DNA of 7,092 nucleotides, taken from contig JAEEHG010000008.1 in the NCBI GenBank assembly GCA_016280695.1, positions 1 to 7,092 of the forward strand, read 5' to 3'. The stretch is from Solobacterium sp. Its GTDB lineage: Bacteria; Bacillota_I; Bacilli_A; Erysipelotrichales; Erysipelotrichaceae. The notes under the pieces are model-generated. The model searched no databases, was not told the DNA's origin, and saw only the letters and a program-made list of their open reading frames with translations. Shown in pieces: positions 1 through 5,649 of this stretch. Position 1 is the first letter of the stretch. Each line of letters opens with the position of its first letter. Made by a program: the position numbers and the translations under genes.

Positions 1-60
1 AATGGCCGCGGAAATGCCGGCCGGCCCGGTGCCGATAATTGCTGTGTCATAACGAGTCAT
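1..60 (-). CDS. FAD/NAD(P)-binding oxidoreductase, N-terminus only (thioredoxin reductase-like)
   Basis: Only the first 20 codons are inside the window; the gene runs off the left edge. The reading starts at ATG 60-58 and gives MTRYDTAIIGTGPAGISAAI. This is a beta strand followed by a GxGPAG glycine-rich loop, the dinucleotide (FAD) binding start of the two-dinucleotide-binding-domain flavoproteins. Thioredoxin reductases and related NAD(P)H-dependent disulfide oxidoreductases begin this way. The start is supported by a GGAGG ribosome binding site (minus strand, 74-70) nine bases upstream. Family membership as a Rossmann flavoprotein is fairly safe. The trxB assignment is only one possibility, because the CxxC active site and NADPH domain are not visible. 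It is separated from prmC by about 150 bp and may be a separate unit. Confidence 0.6.
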   Translation of the reverse strand, partial: MTRYDTAIIGTGPAGISAAI

Positions 61-212
61 GCTTTTATACCTCCAGAACACTGTCAATATATCATAAAAT
101 TTAATTTGATAAAACTGTTTTGCCCACCAACGCTGAACCCGACGATACCGCCGGCGAAATCCCGGAAAAACAGCACCGCGGCCGGGTGAATTTCTCAGGT
201 TTTTCTGTTTTA
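61..212. other. Intergenic gap between prmC and the flavoprotein gene
   Basis: This stretch holds no credible gene. Its prmC-proximal half (about 121-212) is GC-rich and its distal half (about 80-120) is strikingly AT-rich, which suits a promoter for the downstream flavoprotein gene. I could not find a convincing -35/-10 pair: TATGAT- and TATATT-like boxes occur near 85-96, but without a good -35. A short imperfect hairpin can form in the GC-rich half (CCGGCG pairing with CGTCGG around a GTAT loop, on the minus strand), but it lacks a following T-run. I therefore do not call a terminator for prmC. Confidence 0.5.
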
Positions 213-1091
213 TCAGTCATTGTTTTGCTGTGTGTCCGGATCAAGGCCGAAATACACAAACAGCATCCGGTCCTTGCCGTTCATATCCCTGAGGATCTCA
301 TAGCGGGCTTCCGGCAGGAGTTCTTCCACCAGCCGGCCCATGCGTTCCCGCTGGTCCCAGCCCATTTCAAAAGCCATCATGGCCTTTTCCTTCAGCACCT
401 GCCGGCAGCTGCGGAAAATGGCCCGGTAGCCGTTCAAGCCGTCATCGCCGCCGAACAGCGCCACATGCGGCTCAAAGTCCACGACTGAATGTTCCATCGT
501 TTCCTCTGCCGGTATATACGGCGGGTTGGAGATCAGGATATCGAGCCTGATCCCGGCGGCGATCAGCGGCTGCAGGTAATCCCCGGTCATGAAGGTGATG
601 TCCGCTTCATTGAGGGCTGCGTTCCTTTCCGCCATGGCGACCGCCTCCGTCGAAATGTCCGTCGCCGTCATCCGCACCCGCGGTTCCTCTTTTGCCACCG
701 TAATCGCAATGGCCCCGCTGCCGGTGCCGATGTCCGCACAGGCCAGTTCCCCGGCCGGGAAATACCGGTCGATGCGGGAGAGTATGTGTGCACACAGCTC
801 CTCGGTCTCCGGCCGGGGGATCAGCACATCCCCGCTGACCAGCATCTTATAGCCGTAGAACCAGGAATAGCCAAGGACATGGGCCATCGGTTCCTGCTGC
901 AGGATCCGGGCCATGCCCGCATTGAACTGTTCCTCCAGTTCCGCCGGCATCTCCTCATCATAGTGCATATACAGGTTGTAGCGTTCCTGCCGGCTCAGTT
1001 CCACGAGGAAAGCCATGACGGTCTCGGCCGGCACATCGTTCTGTTCACAGAGGGTCTCGTATTTCCTTACCGCTGCCGCAAAGCTCGTCAT
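213..1091 (-). CDS. prmC: Peptide chain release factor N5-glutamine methyltransferase (PrmC/HemK)
   Basis: A 292-residue protein of the usual PrmC length. It transfers a methyl group from S-adenosylmethionine to the glutamine of the GGQ motif in class I release factors, which raises termination efficiency. Residues 1-75 form the helical N-terminal domain that recognises the release factor. IPRPETEEL (91-99) is the family signature. DIGTGSGAI (120-128) is the SAM-binding motif I, and NPPY (189-192) is the catalytic motif of amide N-methyltransferases. The start ATG shares the sequence ATGA with the prfA stop codon (1088-1091), so translation is probably coupled to that of its own substrate, RF1. 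The last residues (DPDTQQNND) are a short polar tail of no known role. No clear terminator follows. Confidence 0.96.
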   Translation of the reverse strand: MTSFAAAVRKYETLCEQNDVPAETVMAFLVELSRQERYNLYMHYDEEMPAELEEQFNAGMARILQQEPMAHVLGYSWFYGYKMLVSGDVLIPRPETEELCAHILSRIDRYFPAGELACADIGTGSGAIAITVAKEEPRVRMTATDISTEAVAMAERNAALNEADITFMTGDYLQPLIAAGIRLDILISNPPYIPAEETMEHSVVDFEPHVALFGGDDGLNGYRAIFRSCRQVLKEKAMMAFEMGWDQRERMGRLVEELLPEARYEILRDMNGKDRMLFVYFGLDPDTQQNND

Positions 1092-2164
1092 ACTTCCGCG
1101 TTCTCCAGTTTCTCTTTTTCTTCCGCTTCCTTCAGGCCGGCAATGACGTCATCCAGCCTGCCTTCCATGATACGGTCCAGCTGGGTAATGGTCAGGCCGA
1201 TGCGGTGATCGGTCACCCGGTTCTGCGGATAGTTGTAGGTCCGGATCTTTTCCGAACGGTCTCCGGTGCCGATCTTGGCCCGGCGGATCTTTCCTTCTTC
1301 TTCGTCCTTCTGCCGCTTGAGTTCCTCATAGACCCGGGCCCGGATCAGCCGCATGGCGGTTTCCCGGTTTTCGATCTGGGAGCGGCCTTCCTGGCAGTTG
1401 ACGGTGATGCCGGTCGGCACGTGCACGATGCGGACTGCCGAGTCGGTCTTGTTGATATGCTGGCCGCCGGCGCCTGAAGCCCGGTGGGTTTCGATGGTCA
1501 GGTCCTTCGGATCGATTTCGATGTCGGTGTCCTCCGCTTCCGGCTGGCAGAGCACGGTCGCCGTGGAGGTATGAATCCGGCCCTGGGCCTCGGTCTTGGG
1601 CACCCGCTGGACCCGGTGGGCCCCCGATTCGAACTTCAGATCAGCGTATACATCGGTGCCCTTGACCCCGAAGATGATCTGGCTGAACCCGCCGGCTTCC
1701 GAGGGGCTGGCTTCCATGATCTGGACTTTCCAGCCGCGGGCTTCCGCGTATTTTGAATACATGCGGAAAAGATCACCCGCGAAGATATTGCCCTCATCAC
1801 CGCCGGCCCCGCCGCGGATTTCCATGATGACGTCGTGGTCATCGTCCGGGTCCCGCGGGATCAGCAGTTTCTGGATCCGGGCCAGCAGTTCTTCCCTGGC
1901 CGGTTCGCATTCTGCCAGTTCCAGCTCAGCCATCTCCCGCAGTTCCGCGTCCTCATCGGCCGCCATCTCCTGCGCCTGTGCGATCCGGGAATCCAGTTCC
2001 TGCAGCTGCGCCCAGGCATCCACGGGCTGTTTCAGCCGCGCTTCCTCCTTGGAAAGGCGGGTCATTTCGCGGGGATCCCGGAGGATTTCTTCCGAAACCA
2101 GACGCCGGTTGATCTCCTGATACTGTTCTTCGATTTCCTTCAGTTTTGCGCGTACAGGATCCAT
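1088..2164 (-). CDS. prfA: Peptide chain release factor 1 (RF1)
   Basis: RF1 recognises UAA and UAG stop codons in the ribosomal A site and triggers release of the finished peptide. The 358-residue length is normal. Residues 1-100 are the helical N-terminal domain. The stop-codon-reading tripeptide is PKT at 189-191, inside RVQRVPKTEAQGRIHTS, which fits the PxT pattern of RF1 rather than the SPF of RF2. The catalytic GGQ is at 233-235 in ASGAGGQHINKTDSAVR. The open frame continues 15 codons further upstream (to 2209), but that part overlaps the sigma gene in another frame. I chose ATG 2164-2162 because it has a well-spaced AAAGGAG site and starts with the typical MDPVRAKLKEIEEQY. It lies 13 nt downstream of the sigma gene stop and overlaps prmC by 4 nt, forming a termination-factor pair in one transcript. 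Confidence 0.97.
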   Translation of the reverse strand: MDPVRAKLKEIEEQYQEINRRLVSEEILRDPREMTRLSKEEARLKQPVDAWAQLQELDSRIAQAQEMAADEDAELREMAELELAECEPAREELLARIQKLLIPRDPDDDHDVIMEIRGGAGGDEGNIFAGDLFRMYSKYAEARGWKVQIMEASPSEAGGFSQIIFGVKGTDVYADLKFESGAHRVQRVPKTEAQGRIHTSTATVLCQPEAEDTDIEIDPKDLTIETHRASGAGGQHINKTDSAVRIVHVPTGITVNCQEGRSQIENRETAMRLIRARVYEELKRQKDEEEGKIRRAKIGTGDRSEKIRTYNYPQNRVTDHRIGLTITQLDRIMEGRLDDVIAGLKEAEEKEKLENAEV

Positions 2165-2172
2165 GTTGTCTT

Positions 2173-2179
2173 CTCCTTT
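2173..2179 (-). promoter_or_regulatory. Ribosome binding site deciding the prfA start
   Basis: AAAGGAG on the minus strand sits eight bases before ATG 2164-2162 and overlaps the last bases of the sigma gene (its TAA is at 2180-2178). It supports the shorter prfA start over the in-frame ATGs further upstream, and suggests re-initiation by ribosomes finishing the sigma gene. Confidence 0.75.
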
Positions 2180-3140
2180 ATTCATCCGCCGCTCTTTCCC
2201 GGGCGGCATAGTAAACTTTAAGCCGGCGCAGGGCCCGCGCCTCCAGCTGCCGGATGCGCTCCCTGGTCACGTGGCAGGCAGCCCCGACTTCCTCCAGGGT
2301 TTTCGGGATGCCGTCATCCAGACCGAAGCGCATGCGCAGGATGATCTGTTCCCGTTCCGGCAGTTCGGCGAGCATCTCCGCCACTTCTTCCCGCAGGAAT
2401 TCCCGGTCGGCATAGACCGAGGGATCTTCCGCGGAAGGGTCCTCAATGAAATCACCCAGGACCGAAGATTCTTCATCCCCGGCTGGCTGTTCCAGCGACA
2501 CGGTATCCAGTGCCGCCTGCAGGATCTCCTGCACCTTGCGGGCAGATATCCCGTCCAGCCGGGCTGCGATCTCCTCCGCATCCGGTTCCCGGTGCAGTTC
2601 CTGCAGCAGTTCCTTCTGCACGCGCCGGATCTTGACGAGTATCTCGTTCATATGCACGGGCAGGCGGATATCCCTGGCCTGGTCCGCGATGGCCCGGGCC
2701 ATGGACTGCCGGATCCACCAGGTCGCGTAGGTGCTGAAACGGAAGCCCTTTGTATAGTCGAATTTCTCAACGGCCCGCATAAGCCCGATGTTGCCTTCCT
2801 GGATCAGGTCCTGCATGGACAGGCCGTGATTCATATAATCACGGGCAAGCGCCACGACGAGCCGCAGATTGGCGTTGATCATCTTCTCCTTGGCAGCCGC
2901 GTCACCTTCCTGACACTTCCTGGCGGTTTCCCGCTCCTCTTCCGCATCCATCAGCTGGATCTGCCCGATTTCGTTCAGATACTGGTGAATCGAATCCGAA
3001 AGATGGGCCCGGCTGTCCGCATCCGCAAACGGGTCAGGCACCTCGTCCGTATCCGGTTCCGTTTCCGGGAACAGGGCTTCTTCCTCGTCCAGTTCTGCCA
3101 GTTCTTCTTCAGCCAGTTTTTCTTCCGGCGTTTTGTCCAT
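2178..3140 (-). CDS. Sigma-70 family RNA polymerase sigma factor (group 1/2, RpoD/SigA-like)
   Basis: A 320-residue sigma factor. After an acidic, low-complexity N-terminus (about 11-40, rich in Glu and Asp) it has region 1.2 (about 48-80, [11 protein letters not shown]) and region 2 (about 84-160, with [19 protein letters not shown] and [20 protein letters not shown] for core binding and -10 recognition). Region 3 follows (about 161-235, ending in the VLGDFIEDP linker), then region 4 (about 252-312), whose helix-turn-helix [20 protein letters not shown] reads the -35. All primary-type motifs are kept, so it should read normal -35/-10 promoters. It is shorter than B. subtilis SigA (371 aa, from memory). 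It has no folded region 1.1, and the usual HPSRS after region 4 is replaced by [15 protein letters not shown]. The neighbours are rpmE and prfA rather than dnaG, the common partner of primary sigma genes. I infer either a group 2 alternative factor or a diverged primary one. An AAGGAG site (3153-3148) precedes the ATG. Confidence 0.93.
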   Translation of the reverse strand: MDKTPEEKLAEEELAELDEEEALFPETEPDTDEVPDPFADADSRAHLSDSIHQYLNEIGQIQLMDAEEERETARKCQEGDAAAKEKMINANLRLVVALARDYMNHGLSMQDLIQEGNIGLMRAVEKFDYTKGFRFSTYATWWIRQSMARAIADQARDIRLPVHMNEILVKIRRVQKELLQELHREPDAEEIAARLDGISARKVQEILQAALDTVSLEQPAGDEESSVLGDFIEDPSAEDPSVYADREFLREEVAEMLAELPEREQIILRMRFGLDDGIPKTLEEVGAACHVTRERIRQLEARALRRLKVYYAARERAADE

Positions 3141-3164
3141 ACATACTCTCCTTTCGGCAGTCTT

Positions 3165-3193
3165 ATTTTACAATGAATCCCCTGACGGCAGAA
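3165..3193 (-). promoter_or_regulatory. Weak candidate promoter for the sigma-prfA-prmC unit
   Basis: On the minus strand a TAAAAT box (3170-3165) matches the -10 consensus at five of six positions. The hexamer 17 bp upstream is TTCTGC (3193-3188), a poor -35 that overlaps the rpmE terminator T-run. If used, the transcript would start near 3158 with a leader of about 18 nt carrying the AAGGAG site. A separate promoter is expected because the rpmE terminator lies just upstream; the exact boxes are uncertain. Read-through from rpmE is the alternative. Confidence 0.3.
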
Positions 3194-3213
3194 AAAAACC
3201 TGCTGGGCAGGTT
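3192..3213 (-). terminator. Intrinsic terminator of rpmE
   Basis: Read on the minus strand, AACCTGC (3213-3207) pairs with GCAGGTT (3203-3197) around a three-base loop, giving a perfect 7-bp stem followed by a run of seven T (3198-3192, of which the first two are also in the stem). It begins six bases after the rpmE stop codon and separates rpmE from the sigma-prfA-prmC unit. Confidence 0.85.
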
Positions 3214-3218
3214 CTTTC

Positions 3219-3422
3219 TTACTTCAGTCCGTACTTCTTGTTGAAGCGTTCCACACGGCCCTGGGCCTGTGCGAATCTCTGACGGCCCGTATAGAACGGG
3301 TGGCAGTTCGAGCAGGTATCCACTCTGATGTCCTTGACAGTGGAACCGGTTTCGAATTCAGAGCCGCAGCTTGTGCAGACAACCTTTGTCCGATAGTACT
3401 TCGGATGAATGTCCTTCTTCAT
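3219..3422 (-). CDS. rpmE: 50S ribosomal protein L31, zinc-binding type
   Basis: A 67-residue protein of normal length for bL31. It is a component of the large subunit that, in structures of bacterial ribosomes, bridges the central protuberance and the small-subunit head. It starts [20 protein letters not shown], typical of the family. Four cysteines, C16, C19, C37 and C40, form two CxxC pairs, which marks the zinc-containing form rather than the cysteine-less paralogue expressed under zinc limitation in several bacteria. [10 protein letters not shown] (41-50) is the conserved signature. An AAGGGAG ribosome binding site (3436-3430) lies seven bases before the ATG. It has its own candidate promoter, leader hairpin and terminator, so it looks monocistronic. 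No zinc-uptake regulator site was recognised. Confidence 0.97.
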   Translation of the reverse strand: MKKDIHPKYYRTKVVCTSCGSEFETGSTVKDIRVDTCSNCHPFYTGRQRFAQAQGRVERFNKKYGLK

Positions 3423-3440
3423 TTCAGTTCTCCCTTCCAG

Positions 3441-3465
3441 CCTTGGACCGCCTGTGGGTCCAAAG
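3441..3465 (-). promoter_or_regulatory. Leader hairpin upstream of rpmE, possible L31 autoregulatory element
   Basis: On the minus strand CTTTGGACC (3465-3457) pairs with GGTCCAAGG (3449-3441), giving a 9-bp stem with one G-T wobble around a seven-base loop (CACAGGC). It would begin about seven bases after the predicted transcript start and end four bases before the AAGGGAG ribosome binding site. No T-run follows, so it is not a terminator. Ribosomal protein genes are often controlled by binding of the excess protein to such leaders, and L31 leader candidates have been described in several phyla. That this is one is inference. Confidence 0.5.
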
Positions 3466-3478
3466 AAAGTGCGCTGTT

Positions 3479-3507
3479 ATAGTATCATGATCCGCCCGGT
3501 TGGGCAA
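3479..3507 (-). promoter_or_regulatory. Candidate rpmE promoter with extended -10
   Basis: On the minus strand the -35 hexamer is TTGCCC (3507-3502). A 17-bp spacer follows, then TACTAT (3484-3479) preceded by TG plus one base, an extended -10. The predicted start near 3472 gives a leader of about 50 nt containing the hairpin and ribosome binding site of rpmE. Both hexamers match the sigma-A consensus at four of six positions, and the extended -10 compensates for this. Confidence 0.55.
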
Positions 3508-3516
3508 GAATCTTTT

Positions 3517-4779
3517 TTATTCTGTCTGATCGCGCCAGATATCCGCCCCCAGCGCCTTCAGTTTCTCGTCAATCGCGTCATAGCCGCGGTCGATATGATA
3601 GATATCGTGGATCTCCGTCACGCCGTCCGCGATCAGGCCGGCCAGCACCAGTGAAGCCCCGCAGCGCAGGTCCGTCGCCGTCACCTTGTCGCCATAGAGC
3701 TTGGCTGGGCCCTTGATCTCGCACATGCCGTTGCCGACTTCGATATCCGCCCCCATGCGCTGCAGTTCCGGGCAGTGCTTGAAGCGTTCCTTATAGATCG
3801 TGTCCTCTACCCGGCTGATGCCCTCACACTGGGTCAAAAGCGCCGTCAGGGGCTGCTGCAGGTCGGTCGCGAAGCCCGGATACGGCTTGGTGGTCACGTC
3901 CACGGCCTTCAGCTTTTCCGGGGTCGACACGTGGATGGAATCAATGCCGATATCCATGGTTACCCCGATCTCATCCAGTTTCGAGGTCAGCGCCTCGATA
4001 TGCTTGGGGATGACATTGAGGATCCTGACATCATCGGCCATGGCCGCCGCCAGGATCAGGAAGGTCCCGGCTTCGATCCGGTCCGGGATGATTTCGTGGA
4101 AGCACCCTTCGAGATGGTGCACCCCGTCAATGGTGATGATGTTCGTGCCGGCGCCCTTGATGCGGGCCCCCATCTTGTTCAGCAGGGTTGCCACGTCGAT
4201 GATCTCCGGTTCCTTGGCCGCGTTCTCGATCGTGGTCCGGCCTTCGGCATAGACCGCCGCCATCATGATGTTGATGGTTGCCCCGACCGAGGAGATATCC
4301 AGGAAGATCTTGTCCCCGACCAGCTTGTCGGCCCGGATCGTATAGCAGCCCCGGTCATATTCGACCTCAGCCCCGAGGGCCTCAAAACCCTTGATATGCA
4401 GGTCGATCGGCCTGGGCCCCAGGTAGCACCCGCCCGGCATCTTGATCCGGACATAGCCGTACTTACCCAGCAGCGCGCCCATGAAATAATACGAAGCCCG
4501 CAGCTTCGTGACGATATCATCATCGAGATCCGTATTCTTCATATTGGTCGGATCGATGATCAGATGACCGTTGCGGTCCGTATTCACATCCACATTAAGC
4601 AATGCCAGGATTCTGGCCAGGGAATCCACATCATCGATATTCGGCACCCCGACGATGGTCACCGGCCCGCTGGCCAGCACCGCCGCCGGGATCAGGGCCA
4701 CGGTCGCGTTCTTCGACCCGGAGATGGTCACTTCCCCACGCAGCCTCCGGCCGCCTCTGATTTTAATGACTTCCTGCAT
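3517..4779 (-). CDS. murA: UDP-N-acetylglucosamine 1-carboxyvinyltransferase (MurA)
   Basis: MurA transfers enolpyruvate from phosphoenolpyruvate to UDP-GlcNAc in the cytoplasm, the first committed step of peptidoglycan synthesis and the target of fosfomycin. The 420-residue length is standard. SGSKNA (20-25) supplies the substrate-binding Lys-Asn. The loop MPGGCYLGPRPIDLH carries the active-site cysteine C118, so a fosfomycin-sensitive Cys form is expected. FATDLQQP contains the catalytic aspartate D306, and HIDRGYD holds R398 near the C-terminus. It overlaps the HAD gene by 17 bases and has a GAGGGGG site (4795-4789) nine bases before its ATG, inside the HAD coding end, so the two are probably co-transcribed and coupled. 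Many Bacillota carry two MurA paralogues. The position between rpoE and rpmE matches the MurAB/MurZ copy of B. subtilis, an inference from gene order only. Confidence 0.97.
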   Translation of the reverse strand: MQEVIKIRGGRRLRGEVTISGSKNATVALIPAAVLASGPVTIVGVPNIDDVDSLARILALLNVDVNTDRNGHLIIDPTNMKNTDLDDDIVTKLRASYYFMGALLGKYGYVRIKMPGGCYLGPRPIDLHIKGFEALGAEVEYDRGCYTIRADKLVGDKIFLDISSVGATINIMMAAVYAEGRTTIENAAKEPEIIDVATLLNKMGARIKGAGTNIITIDGVHHLEGCFHEIIPDRIEAGTFLILAAAMADDVRILNVIPKHIEALTSKLDEIGVTMDIGIDSIHVSTPEKLKAVDVTTKPYPGFATDLQQPLTALLTQCEGISRVEDTIYKERFKHCPELQRMGADIEVGNGMCEIKGPAKLYGDKVTATDLRCGASLVLAGLIADGVTEIHDIYHIDRGYDAIDEKLKALGADIWRDQTE

Positions 4780-5428
4780 GCTTCAATTCCCCCTCAATAT
4801 ATGCCAGCATTTCCTGACAGTCTTTCACGAGCACGTCACACGCGCTCTGGTCCTGTCCGAACCGCCGGTCCTCTCTCGCAATGACGGTCATGCCGGCATT
4901 TTTGCCTGCTTCGATGCCGAAGCGGCTGTCTTCATACACCACGCATTCCGCCGGTTCTGCGCCGACCGCTGCTGCCGCCGTCAGGTACACATCCGGGGCC
5001 GGCTTGGGCTGTTTGACCGAATCGGAATCGATGATGACATCGAAATCGCCGGTAATGCCCATCTCCCGCAGGGCCCGGTCAATGGCCGGCCGCGGAGATG
5101 ACGAGCAGCACGCCAGCTTCAGCCCGTATTCCTTCAGTTTTGCCAGCACTTCCGGAATCCCCGGAAACATCACTTCCCGGCAGTTCAGCGGCCGGTCCGC
5201 GAAATAATCATCATTCAGCTGTCTGATTTCCTCCCGGGACAGCCGGTGGTCAAACATCTCATACAGCATATCGTATGTCTGGGCCATGTTCGTGCCGATA
5301 ATCGTATAGACCAGCTCATTTGTCCCGGTATAACCGGCGGCCCGCATCCAGGCCACCGTACCTGACATATAATAGCCTTCACTGTCGAACAGAATGCCGT
5401 CCATGTCAAAAAGAACTGCTTTGATCAT
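4763..5428 (-). CDS. HAD superfamily hydrolase, subfamily IA (beta-phosphoglucomutase/phosphatase-like)
   Basis: A 221-residue cytoplasmic HAD enzyme acting on phosphoesters of unknown identity. Motif I is LFDMDGILFDSE with nucleophile D8 and acid/base D10. A helical C1 cap lies at about 16-88. Motif II is the Ser cluster CCSSSP (around 108-112), and motif III is K142 in KPKPAPD-like context (QPKPAPDVYL). Motif IV is VVYEDSRFGIEAGKNAGM with E166 and D167 for magnesium. This pattern is shared by beta-phosphoglucomutase, sugar-phosphate phosphatases and phosphoglycolate phosphatase, and the substrate cannot be chosen from sequence alone. The frame is open up to 5653, but that part crosses the rpoE terminator and a promoter. 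I start at ATG 5428-5426, which has a GGGAG site eight bases upstream and places motif I at residues 6-17, as usual. It is the first gene of a HAD-murA unit, overlapping murA by 17 bases. Confidence 0.93.
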   Translation of the reverse strand: MIKAVLFDMDGILFDSEGYYMSGTVAWMRAAGYTGTNELVYTIIGTNMAQTYDMLYEMFDHRLSREEIRQLNDDYFADRPLNCREVMFPGIPEVLAKLKEYGLKLACCSSSPRPAIDRALREMGITGDFDVIIDSDSVKQPKPAPDVYLTAAAAVGAEPAECVVYEDSRFGIEAGKNAGMTVIAREDRRFGQDQSACDVLVKDCQEMLAYIEGELKHAGSH

Positions 5429-5436
5429 TGTTTTAA

Positions 5437-5441
5437 CTCCC
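5437..5441 (-). promoter_or_regulatory. Ribosome binding site deciding the HAD start
   Basis: GGGAG on the minus strand is eight bases before ATG 5428-5426. It lies almost at the predicted transcript start (about 5441), so the leader would be only about 14 nt. It rules in the short start and rules out the long upstream extension of the open frame. Confidence 0.6.
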
Positions 5442-5447
5442 GGCATT

Positions 5448-5476
5448 ATTCTACTGTATTTTGTCCTGATTACCAA
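5448..5476 (-). promoter_or_regulatory. Promoter of the HAD-murA unit
   Basis: On the minus strand TTGGTA (5476-5471) is a -35 matching four of six consensus positions. It is followed after exactly 17 bp by TAGAAT (5453-5448), matching five of six. The start of transcription would be near 5441. The position fits well: just after the rpoE terminator and just before the HAD gene. The -35 box sits in the centre of an inverted repeat, suggesting control by a DNA-binding protein. Confidence 0.7.
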
Positions 5477-5485
5477 TAGGACAAA
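5460..5485. repeat. Inverted repeat 1, candidate operator over the -35 box
   Basis: A perfect 8-bp inverted repeat, tttgtcct (5460-5467) and aggacaaa (5478-5485), with a 10-bp centre that contains the -35 hexamer of the HAD-murA promoter. The centre-to-centre half-site distance of 18 bp is within the range for a dimeric helix-turn-helix repressor. The identity of any regulator is unknown. Confidence 0.6.
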
Positions 5486-5511
5486 GCCGGACTGTTTGTT
5501 TTCTGTCCGGC
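5486..5511. repeat. Inverted repeat 2, directly abutting repeat 1
   Basis: A perfect 7-bp inverted repeat, gccggac (5486-5492) and gtccggc (5505-5511), around a 12-bp AT-rich centre. It spans 26 bp like the neighbouring repeat and starts at the very next base. Both share a GTCC/GGAC core with the two copies 16 bp apart, but in opposite order. It lies just upstream of the -35 box and could be a second operator, an activator site or a hairpin in read-through RNA. Confidence 0.55.
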
Positions 5512-5535
5512 CTGGGTAAAGATTCAGACAATGCT

Positions 5536-5550
5536 GGCATGCGTCATGCC
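5536..5550. repeat. Short perfect palindrome between rpoE terminator and HAD promoter
   Basis: ggcatg (5536-5541) and catgcc (5545-5550) form a perfect 6-bp inverted repeat with a three-base centre. It is about 60 bp upstream of the HAD -35 box. It may be a protein binding site or arise by chance in this GC-rich spacer; no flanking structure helps decide. Confidence 0.35.
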
Positions 5551-5612
5551 GCAGGCCCGGGCGGTATTTCCAGTCATCTGCGGCGGCGGCGCATCCGGAG
5601 AGCCGGCAGAAC

Positions 5613-5639
5613 AAAAGTGCCCGGAAAGCGGGCACTTTT
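5613..5639 (-). terminator. Intrinsic terminator of argS-rpoE
   Basis: On the minus strand AAAAGTGCCCG (5639-5629) pairs with CGGGCACTTTT (5623-5613) around a five-base loop, a perfect 11-bp stem ending in TTTT followed by GTTCTG. It begins ten bases after the rpoE stop codon. The stem has A- and T-rich ends on both sides, so it could also stop transcription from the opposite direction. Confidence 0.9.
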
Positions 5640-5649
5640 CTGCTTTGTA

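Noticed and set aside
90..111. An AT-rich inverted repeat tatca...tgata upstream of the flavoprotein gene.
   Set aside because: Only five base pairs match, separated by 12 bases, in very AT-rich sequence; this is expected by chance.
2165..2209. A 15-codon N-terminal extension of prfA.
   Set aside because: It overlaps the end of the sigma gene, has no family similarity and lacks the ribosome binding site that precedes the chosen ATG.
2163..3176. A 337-codon plus-strand open frame opposite the sigma gene.
   Set aside because: It mirrors the sigma gene almost exactly. It is low-complexity and rich in Phe, Arg and Pro, as expected from antisense of acidic coding sequence, and has no family motif.
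3494..3518. A gccc-ggtt-gggc hairpin next to a T-run, as a terminator after murA.
   Set aside because: In the direction of murA transcription the T-run comes before the hairpin, so it is not an intrinsic terminator. The 4-bp stem is weak and overlaps the rpmE -35 box. There is no plus-strand gene for it to serve.
3775..4884. A 369-codon plus-strand open frame opposite murA.
   Set aside because: It is antisense to a textbook MurA with all catalytic residues intact, and its Asp/Arg/His-rich translation matches no family I recognise.
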